Part shown: positions 55,476 through 64,000 of the stretch, in pieces | How positions within the stretch are numbered: the stretch's first letter is position 1 | How the letters are laid out: each line of letters begins with the position of its first letter | Assembly: GCA_038049695.1 (NCBI GenBank) | Contig: CP142461.1 | Span: forward strand, 25,179,001-25,243,000 | Source of the DNA: Cinnamomum chago | Lineage: Eukaryota > Streptophyta > Magnoliopsida > Laurales > Lauraceae | Length of the DNA: 64,000 nt | Reading direction: 5' to 3' | Made by a program: the position numbers and the translations under genes | The notes under the pieces: generated by a model | Told to the model about the DNA's origin: nothing | What the model saw: only the letters and a program-made list of their open reading frames with translations | Databases searched by the model: none

Positions 55476-57253
55476 TGAAAGTCCACGAGGATCCTAACCC
55501 TAGAGGGGGGGGGGGGTGAATAGGGTGAGCTACAACTAGTGACTAATTATGACCAATATTAAATTCTTAATATAAACTAGTCAAATGTGATGATTAAACA
55601 ATCAATATGCGGAAGCTAAACAAAACAATCACCACATAGCAATCACCACAACACAATATTTATAGTGGTTCGGCCAACGTGCCTACATCCACTACCGGCT
55701 TGTGCATCCAACACCCCACCGGATTTCCACTATTTATGCTTTTTCAAAGGCTAAGCAATAACCTATACAATGTTGTTTTTCTAGGCTCAACAACAACCTT
55801 ACAATGTGCTTTTCTAGGCTAAGCAATAACCTTTACAAAATGCTTTTCTTAGGCTAAGCAATAACCCTACAAGTTGCTTTTCAAAGGCTAAGCAATAACC
55901 TTACAAGATGCTTTTCAAAGCTAAGCAATAACCTTTACAAAGTTGATTTCTCAAAGAAGGTGTCTTTCTAAAAGATCACTCTAAGAGATTACAATTTATG
56001 CTCAATGGAATTGCCTCTTGAATAGGCTAATATGAAAGTGAAAACTAAACTCACACAAACACTCTATGAATGCAAAGATGTATGCTTATGAGGTGTGTGT
56101 GTGATGGCTTCAATCAAGTTCAAAAAGAAGGCTTAATCAAATATATTGCTTAAAGCAATTCAAAGTTTAAAGCTCATAAAAGATTGATTGAAGTCTTATG
56201 CAAATCACATGTATGAAATTCAACTTGTTTATGACATGAAAATCAAGGACTAACAAGTTGTATGAAAATGGCTAAATTAGAACATGTGATGCATGTGCAT
56301 GTTGTTTTCAAAACCAAATTAATTTAACTAATGCTTAAATGAATGAAAACAACAAACAATGTTTCAACCAAGTAAAAGACTCATGCTATGAAAGAAAAAC
56401 ACATAACTATGATTAATAAAGGTAGAGCTTACTTGGTGGTTTAACTTAATAATCCAAGCTTTAGCTCTCCTAATTGCCTCCTAGCCTTTCCAACTTCATC
56501 CCCTTTCAATGGCTCCAAAATGCTCTCAAAGGTTCATGGTTCAAGCCTTGAAAAAGGTTGGAAATGAATGGACTTTATAGCCAAAAAGTTGCCAACGGCT
56601 AGTTCTCGGTCGACCGAGAAACAGGCCTCGGTCGACCGAGAACACACAACGGTCATATTTCTGACCGTTGGTGCTCCCAGGCAATTTTTGCCTGCAGTTG
56701 TCTCGGTCGACCGAGACACAGGGCTCGGTCGACCGACGACACTGTCGGGCGAGTCCCTGGGCCAAAATTCCAACTTTTTCCATTTTCAAAGTTTTTCTTT
56801 GGTGGATCTTTTGGCCACTAAATCAAGCTTAAATAACATGTTTTAAGGTATTCTAAGATGTTTAAAAACATGAGAAACACAAAGCCTAAAATGATTCACA
56901 AGAATAAAACCAAAGGCTAGCTTGATTTGAATACAACTCTTTTCAAAGACAATGCATACATAAATGATTCTTTTTGTGAAGAATGTATGCAAGACTCAAA
57001 CCTAAATACACAAGATGATTTTCCAAATGTAGTGCACAAGGAAATAGGTTTTCAAAAGAGTTTTGGGTTTCAAAACTAATGCATCCAAGATTAAAACCAA
57101 AACAAGCATAAAACAAATACTTTTCCAAAGCTTAAAAGCTATGCATGTATAAAACTAGATTTCAAGATATTTTAAATCAATGCATGTGTGTGAATTCAAA
57201 AGATGCCAATATGCAAATGCATCCATCAAATTGCAAATACAAAAGACCTAACA
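55476..57253 (-). repeat. 5' LTR of element E with a 157-bp deletion
   Basis: 1778 bp. Matches 49478-51412 except that the segment equivalent to about 50403-50559 is missing (join at GAAAGAAAAAC/ACATAACTATG, 56400) and the G-run is 12 instead of 10. The deletion lies about 180 bases downstream of the TATA box in the direction of transcription. Confidence 0.9.
56573..56750 (-). promoter_or_regulatory. U3 promoter module of E (5' LTR)
   Basis: Identical by eye to 50733-50908: TATA box, CCAACGG, TCTCGGTCGACCGAGA palindromes and AACGGTC...GACCGTT. As this is the 5' LTR it would be the promoter that drives the gag-like gene. Confidence 0.7.
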
Positions 57254-59068
57254 CATACGACTCTAGAAAGATTATTTTCTATTAAAACTCGATCCCGGAG
57301 TTTTCTAGATGGAGTATTTGGACCGAGAGTGCTATTAAATACATATTAGAGTCAACAATTTCGTACAGCTATATTGATTGTGTTTCCGAAAAAAAGTTCC
57401 GTACGACGCCCCGAAGTTCGGGTTTTAGCCTTTTCAGATGCAGAACTCACACAAGTGTTTTCCAAACCCAAGATTCACCTGAAACCCGTTTCAAACTGAA
57501 ACGAATATCGAAATAACCTACAATGCGCATCTCAACCCAGCATCGCTTCAATTGGATTTCGTACTGTAAGTCTAGAGTATGACACTTGAAACCTTATTTT
57601 CTATTAAAACCTGATACTGGAGTTTTCTAGAAAGAGTATTTGGACCGAGAGTTGTATGAAACACATAGTGGAGTCAACAATTTCGTATAGCTACATTGAA
57701 AGTGTTTTCCTACAAATGTTCCGTACGACGCGCCCGAAGTTCGGGTTTTAGCCTTTTCAGACGCAGAACTCACAGAAGTGTTTTCCAAACCCAAGATTCA
57801 CCGGAAACCCGTTTCAAACCGAAAAGAATCTCGAAATAACCTAAAATGCGAATCTCAACCTAAAATCCCTTCAATAGGATTTCGATGCGTAAGAAAAGCG
57901 TACGACTCTAGAAACATTATTTTTCTATTAAAACTCGATCCCGGAGTTTTCTAGAAGGAGTATTTGGACAGAGAGTCACATGAACCACATAGTAGAGTTA
58001 ACAATTTCGTATAACTACATTGATTGTGTTTTCGTACAGATGTTGCGAACGTCGCTCCCGAAGTTCGGGTTTTAGCCTTTTCAGACGCGGAACTCACAGA
58101 AGTATTTTCCTAACCCAAGATTCACCCGAATCCTGTTTCAAACCGAAAAGAATCTCGAAATAACCTACAATGCGAATCTCAACCTAGAGTCGCTTCAATT
58201 GGATTTCGAGGCGTTAGAGTAGAGTACGACTCTAGAAACATTATTTTCTATTAAAACTCGATCCCGGAGTTTTCTAGATGGAGTATTTCGACCGAGAGTG
58301 GTATTAAATACATATTAGAGTCAACAATTTCGTACAGCTATATTGATTGTGTTTCCGTGCAAAAGTTCCGTACGACGCACCGAAGTTCGGGTTTTAGCCT
58401 TTTCAGATGCAAAACTCACACAAGTGTTTTCCAAACCCAAATTCACCCGAAATCCGTTTCAAACTGAAACGAATATCAAAATAACCTACAATGCGCTTCT
58501 CAACCCAGGATCGCTTCAATTGGATTTCGTAGTGTAAGACTAGAGTACGACACTTGAAACCTTATTTTCTATTAAAACTCGATACTAGAGTTTTCTAGAA
58601 AGAGTATTTGGACCGAGAGTTGTATGAAACACATAGCAGAGTCAACAATTTCGTATAGCTACATTGGAAGTGTTTTTTTACAATTGTTCCGTACGACGCG
58701 CCCGAAGTTCGGGTTTTAGCCTTTTCAGACACAGAACTCACAGAAGTGTTTTCCAAACCCAAGATTCACCCGAAACCCGTTTCAAATCGAAAAGAATCTC
58801 GAAATAACCTAAAATGCGAATCTCAACCTAAAATCCCTTCAATAGGATTTCGAGGCGTAAGAGTAGCATACGACTCTAGAAACATTATTTTCTATTAAAA
58901 CTCGATCCTGGAGTTTTCTAGAAGGAGTATTTGGACAGAGACTCACATGAACCACATAGTAGAGTTAACAATTTCGTATAACTACATCGATTGTGTTTTC
59001 GTACAGATGTTGCGAATGACGCTCCCGAAGTTCGGGTTTTAGCCTTTTCAGACGCGGAACTCACTTAA
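57254..59068. repeat. Satellite array, block III
   Basis: Landmarks near 57403, 57725, 58047, 58372, 58693 and 59016. It continues block II in phase: 178 bases before and 145 after element E make one period. Confidence 0.93.
57403..59068. repeat. Three-monomer higher-order repeat (about 968 bp)
   Basis: Monomers at 57403, 57725 and 58047 match 58372, 58693 and 59016 in order. The first of each trio has CCGAAGTTCGGG with TTTCGTA(C/G)TGTAAG; the second CTACAAATGTTCC or similar; the third ACAGATGTTGCGAA with GTCGCTCCC or GACGCTCCC. Spacing 968-969 bp. The second copy is cut by the DNA element at 59069. Confidence 0.78.
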
Positions 59069-60155
59069 GGGCACGTTTGGCAAAGGGCATGACAGTGGAA
59101 TCCTCTCCATTTTCCACGCTTTTGCGGATTTTCCATGTTTGGTTGGGAGAGGATTTTGAGAGGAATGACATGAGTTTTCCTCTCATGTGATTATTTGCAC
59201 AATCAGACCTCCCCCCCTAGGAACCAGTGATTCCTTGAATGAGTGGAAAGGCGGAGCTACAGTATATGAACAGTGACTGAGACGTTAATGTGGTCTTGGC
59301 CGGTTTTTGCATTTTTAATGCATCTTTTGAGTCCTACAATCAAGATCCAAACCGTTAATAATGTTTAAACAATCCAAAACGGCCATGTCACCAAATTTCA
59401 GCCGTTGATTTATCTTAGATCTTGAGATATATGCAAAACTGTCCAAACCGTTAAAATGCCATATTCTGTGATGCAGTGGGCAAAAAACGGGATTAAATAC
59501 AGTCCCTTGTTTTCAATTTTCCGGTTCCTGTGGGCCCCAAAATCAAGATCTGAACCGTTAATTGTGTTAAGAAGGTCCATAACGGCTATGTCCCAAAATT
59601 TCAGCCGTTGATTCATCTTAGATCTTGAGATATTTTCAAAACCGTGAGGGACAGTGACAGTAAAGGTAAGTAGTAATGTGGCCCTAATAAGTTTTTGCTT
59701 TGGGAATGTACCTTTTAGATTCCCTAATCAAGATCAAAACCGTTAGTCATCTTTAAAAACTCCAAAACGGCCACTTCACCAAATATCAACCGTTAATTCA
59801 TCTTAAATCTCCAGATATGTGCCAAAATGTCTTACTATGCAAACTATTATTGAAAACAGTCCGTTTTTTCTCATTTTTGGGTTTATGTGGGGTCCACGAT
59901 CAAGATCAAAACCGGTCATTAGTTCTGGATGGTCAAACACGGTAAGGTGACCAAATTACAACCGTTGATCCTTACTTTATCTTGAGATATTTGTATAAAC
60001 ATCAATTGAATCATACATTCTACAACTTATAAGAATCCTCCCTCCATCCAAACATGGAACTTTCATTGGGAATTCTACTTGAGGATTGTGGCTTTCTTTG
60101 GAGATGGAGAGAATCCTCTAAATATAGGATTCTTCACCGTTTACCAAACGTGCCC
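59069..60155. mobile_element. Non-autonomous PIF/Harbinger-like DNA transposon (1087 bp)
   Basis: Terminal inverted repeats: GGGCACGTTTGGCAAA at left and GGGCACGTTTGGTAAA (reverse complement) at right, flanked by TAA on both sides (59066-59068 and 60156-60158). A 3-bp TTA/TAA duplication and a GGGC...GTTTGG terminus are typical of PIF/Harbinger and Tourist elements. No transposase ORF is visible. Subterminal GAATCCTCTCCAT/GGATTCTCTCCAT sequences occur at both ends. Removing it with one TAA restores satellite phase. Confidence 0.85.
59339..60005. repeat. Four degenerate internal repeats in the PIF/Harbinger-like element
   Basis: ATCAAGATC(C/A/T)(A/G)AACCG starts units at 59339, 59542, 59727 and 59899 (spacings 203, 185, 172). 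Each continues with AACGGCCA-like, CACCAAAT(T/A)TCA and AACCGTTGATTCATCTTA-like segments and GAGATAT. They fill most of the interior. Confidence 0.78.
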
Positions 60156-63100
60156 TAAGTTTTTTCCTAACCCAAGATTCACCCGAATCCCGTTTCAAAC
60201 CGAAAAGAATCTCGAAATAACCTACAATGCAAATCTCAACCTAGAATCGCTTCAAATGGATTTCGAGGCGTTAGAGAAGAGTACGACTCTAGAAACATTA
60301 TTTTCAATTAAAACTCGATCCCGAAGTTTTCTAGCAGGAGTATTTGGGCCGAGAGTCATATTAAATACATAGTAGAGTCAACAATTTCGTACAGCTACAT
60401 TGATCGTGTTTTCGCAAAGAAATTTCGTAAGACGCGCCGGAAGTTCGGGTTTTAGCCTTTTCAAACGCAGAACTCCCTGAAGTGTTTACCAAACCCAAGA
60501 TTCACCCGAAATCCATTTCAAACCAAAAAGAATCTCGAAATTACCTACAATGCGCATCTCAACCTAGAATTGTTTCAATTGGATTTCGAGGCGTAAGACT
60601 TGAGTACGACACTTGACACCTTATTTTCTATTAGAACTCGATCCCGGAGTTTTCTAGAAGGAGTATTTGGACCGAGAGTCGCATGAAACGCATAGTAGAG
60701 TCAACAATTTCGTAAAGCTAAACAGATTGTGTTTTCGTACCGAAGTTCCGTACGACGAGCCCGAAGTTCGGGTTTTAGCCTATTCAGATGTAGAACTCTC
60801 TGAAATGGTTACCGAACCCATGATTCACCCGAAACACGTTTCAAACCGAAAAGAATCTCGAGATAACCTACATGCGGATCTCAACCCAGAATCCCAATAA
60901 TCGGATTTTGAGCCATAAGACTAGAGTACGACACTAGCCACATTATTTTCTACTAGAACTCGATCCAGGAGTTTTCTAGAAGGAGTATTTGGACCGAGAG
61001 TCGCATGAAACGCATAGTAGAGTCACCAATTTCGTAAAGCTACACATATTGTATTTTCGTACCGAAGTTCCGTACGACGAGCCCGAAGTTTGGGTTTTAG
61101 CATTTTCAAGTGCAGAACTCCCTGAAGTGTTTACCGAACCCATGATTCACCTCAAACCCGTTTCAAACCGAAAAGAATCTCAAAATAACCTAGAATGCGC
61201 ATCTCAACCCAGAATCTATTCAATTGGATTTCGAGGTGTAAGTTTAGAGTACGACACTCGACACCTTATTTTCTATTAAAACTCGATCCCGGAGTTTTCT
61301 AGAAGGAGTATTTGGTCCGAGTCGCAGGAAACACATAGTAGAGTCAACAATTTCTTATGGCTACATTGATTATGTTTTCGTACAAAAGTTTCATTTTAGC
61401 CTTTTCAGACGCAGAACTCTCTGAAGTGTTTACCAATGTAAAGATTCACCCGAAACCCGTTTCAAACCGAAAAGAATCTCAAAATTAGCTAGAATGCGCA
61501 TCTCTTCCCAGAATCCATTCAATTGAATTTCGAGGCGCAACACTAGACTACGACACTTGAAACCTTATTTTCTATTAAAACTCGATCCCGGAGTTTTCCA
61601 GAAGGATTGTTTGGACCGAGAGTCTCAGGAATCATATAGTAGAGTCAACAATTTCGTATAGCTAAATTGATTGTGTTTTCATATAGAAGTTTCGTTCAAC
61701 ACGCCCGAAGTTCGGGTTTTAGCCTTATCAGACGCAGAACTGCCTAAAGTGTTTTCCAAACCCAGGAGTCACCCGAAACACGTTTCAAACCGAAAAGAGT
61801 CTCGAAATAACCTACATGCGGATCTCTACCCAGAATCCCTACAATTGGATTTCGAGCCGTATGACTAGAGTAGGACAGTTGAAACCTTATTTTCTACTAA
61901 AACTCGATCTAGGAGTTTTCTAGACGGAGTATTTGGACCGAGAGTCGCAAGAAACACATAGTAGAGTCAACAATTTCGAATGGTTACATTGATCGACTTT
62001 TCGTACAAAAGTCCCGTACGACGTGCCCGAGGTTCGGTTTTATCCTTTTCAGACGTAAAACTCGCAGAAGTGTTTACCAAACCCAAGATTGACTCGAAAC
62101 CCGTTTGAAACCGAAAAGAATCTCGAAATAACCTACAATGCACATCTCAACCGAAAATCGCTTCAATTGGATTTCGAGGCGTAAGACTAGAGTACGACAC
62201 TTGAAATCTTATTTTCAATTAAAATTCGATCCCGGAGTTTTCTAGATGGAGTATTTGGACCGAGAGTCGTATTAAATACATAGTAGAGTCAACAATTTCG
62301 TACAGCTATATTGATTGTGGTTCCGTGCAAAAGTTTCGTACGACGCCCCGAAGTTCGGGTTTTAGCCTTTTCATATGTAGAACTCACACAAGTGTTTTCC
62401 AAACCCAAGATTCGCCCGAAACCCGTTTCAAACTGAAACGAATATCGAAATAACCAACAATGCGCATCTCAACCCAGCAACGCTTCAATTGGATTTCGTA
62501 CTCTAAGACTAGAGTACGACACTTGAAACCTTATTTTCTATTAAAACTCGATACTAGAGTTTTCTAGAAAGAGTATTTGGACCAAGAGTTGTATGAAACA
62601 CATAGTAGAGTCAACAACTTCGTATAGCTACGTTGAATGTGTTTTCGTACAAATGTTCCGTACGACGCGTCCGAAGTTCGGCTTTTAGCCTTTTCAGACG
62701 CAGAACTCACATAAGTGTTTTCCAAACCCAAGATTCACCCGAAACCCGTTTCAAACCGAAAAGAATCTCGAAATAACCTACATTGCGAATCTCAACCTAG
62801 AATCGCTTCAATTGGATTTCGAGGCGTTAGAGTAGAGTATGACTCTAGAAACATTATTTTCAATTAAAACTCGATCCCGAAGTTTTCTAGCAGGAGTATT
62901 TGGGCCGAGAGTCGTATGAAATACAACAAATTCGTACTACATTGATCGTGTTTTCGCAAAGAAATTCCGTATGACGCGCCGGAAGTTCGGGTTTTAGCCT
63001 TTTCAAACGCAGAACTCCCTGAAGTGTTTACCAAACCCAAGATTCACCCGAAACCCATTTCAAACCAAAAAGAATCTCGAAATTACCTACAATGCGCATC

Positions 63101-64000
63101 TCAACCTAGAATTGTTTCAATTGGATTTCGAGGCGTAAGACTTGAGTACGACACTTGACACGTTATTTTCTATTAGAACTCGATCCCGGAGTTTTCTAGA
63201 AGGAGTATTTGGACCGAGAGTTGCATGAAACGCATAGTAGAGTCAACAATTTCTTAAAGCTACACATATTGTGTTTTCGTACCGAAGTACCGTACGACGA
63301 GCCCGAAGTTCTGATTTTAGCCTTTTCAGATGCAGAACTCCCTGAAGTGTTTACCGAACCCATGATTCACCCGAAACACGTTTCAAACCGAAAAGAATCT
63401 CGAGATAACCTACAGGCGAATCTCAACCCAGAATCCCTACAATCGTATTTCGAGCCGTAAGAGTAGAGTACGACACTCAGTACCTTATTTTCTATTAGAC
63501 TTCGATCCAGGAGTTTTCTAGAAGGAGTATTTGAACCGAGAGTCGCACGAAACGCATAATAGAGTCAACAATTTCGTCAAGCTACACATATTGTGTTTTC
63601 GTACCGAAGTTCCGTACGAGGAGCCCGAAGTTCGGGTTTTAGCCTTTTCAGATGCAGAACTCCCTGAAGTGTTTACCGAACCCAAGATTCACCTCAAACC
63701 CGTTTCAAACCGAAAAGAATCTCGAAATAACCGAGAATGCGCATCTCAACCCAGAATCTATTCAATTGGATTTCGAGGCGTAAGTCTAGAGTACGACACT
63801 TGAAACCTTATTTTCTATTAAAACTCGATCCGGAGTTTTCCAGAAGGATTGTTTGGACCGATAGTCTCATGAAACATATAGTAAAGTCAACAATTTCGTA
63901 TAGCTAAATTGATTGTGTTTTCATATAGAAGTTTCGTTCGACACGCCGGAAGTTCGAGTTTTAGCCTTTTCAGAGGCAGAACTGCCTAAAGTGTTTTCCA
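60156..64000. repeat. Satellite array, block IV
   Basis: Landmarks near 60429, 60752, 61075, about 61390 (segment deleted), 61695, 62018, 62340, 62660, 62971, 63294, 63618 and 63942. It runs to the end of the window, so the array extends beyond it. Confidence 0.94.
60429..62970. repeat. Eight-monomer higher-order repeat (2542 bp)
   Basis: The monomer at 60429 (TTTTCGCAAAGAAATTTCGT) recurs at 62971, and 60752 recurs at 63294, both 2542 bases apart. 61075 matches 63618. In the next unit the deleted monomer (61390) is skipped, since 63942 corresponds to 61695. Part of the same order occurs in block II from about 47391. Confidence 0.78.

Larger units (their letters stand above)
49478..57253 (-). 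mobile_element. Non-autonomous gag-only LTR retrotransposon 'E' (TR-GAG type), young
   Basis: 3' LTR 49478-51412, 5' LTR 55476-57253, ends TGAAAGTCC and GACCTAACA, target duplication CATAC (49473-49477 and 57254-57258). On the minus strand: primer site, an intact gag-like ORF, about 1.75 kb of stem-loops, purine tracts and polypurine tract. No pol. The LTRs differ by only a few substitutions and indels apart from a 157-bp deletion in one, so the insertion is recent. Same layout as D, in another position. Confidence 0.9.

Noticed and set aside
59410..59616. Small minus-strand frame in the PIF/Harbinger-like element as a transposase remnant
   Set aside because: It spans the internal repeats and has no DDE or MYB-like domain pattern.

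Overview
The window looks like heterochromatin from a flowering plant. The evidence is LTR retrotransposons of plant type (Ty1/copia and chromodomain-type Ty3/gypsy) with initiator-tRNA-Met primer sites, a PIF/Harbinger-like DNA element, and a complex tandem satellite. I see no cellular protein gene, rRNA, tRNA or CRISPR array. The species cannot be told from the sequence.

The backbone is one satellite array with a period of about 320-322 bp, seen in four blocks (1-6389, 43851-49477, 57254-59068, 60156-64000). Monomer phase continues across all three interruptions, so this was one array into which elements jumped. Monomers form higher-order repeats: a 5-monomer unit (about 1.6 kb) on the left, and a 3-monomer (about 968 bp) and an 8-monomer (about 2.54 kb) unit on the right.

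The large interruption (6390-43850, target duplication AATTT) is a nest of insertions. The outermost layer is a solo LTR 'A' of a SIRE-like copia family (ends TGAAAGTCC...CCTAACA). It is interrupted by a solo LTR 'B' of another copia family (6932-42742, duplication ATAAC). B holds (i) a second A-type LTR (7967-10173); (ii) a decayed + strand copia element of the B family (gag-pol 11727-15420), whose 3' LTR is split by element 'D' (16776-24222), a non-autonomous gag-only LTR retrotransposon; and (iii) a compound Ty3/gypsy element (25194-42624, duplication TGCAT) on the minus strand. The gypsy pol gene is itself split by a SIRE-like copia 'Z' (30581-37222). A second gag-only element 'E' (49478-57253, duplication CATAC), young and with an intact 528-residue gag-like ORF, and a 1087-bp PIF/Harbinger-like element (59069-60155, duplication TAA) sit directly in the satellite.

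The most unusual feature is in D and E. Where an autonomous element would carry pol, both carry about 1.75 kb of non-coding DNA that folds, by eye, into a chain of about 20 consecutive stem-loops. Many loops contain a TAGTTATATC-like motif. The pairing is conserved between D and E, with at least one compensatory base-pair change. A second pattern is that three unrelated LTR families each carry several copies of a family-specific palindrome in the LTR: GGTCGACC beside AACGG boxes, GAAGT-N3-ACTTC, and TTCGCTCGAGCGAA. In the two copia families these lie next to the inferred TATA box.

Z probably represents the kind of autonomous partner that could mobilise D and E: LTR ends, promoter module, primer-site type in D and E, polypurine tract and part of the 3' region are shared. 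Z itself has lost its 5' end and carries a TAG in pol.
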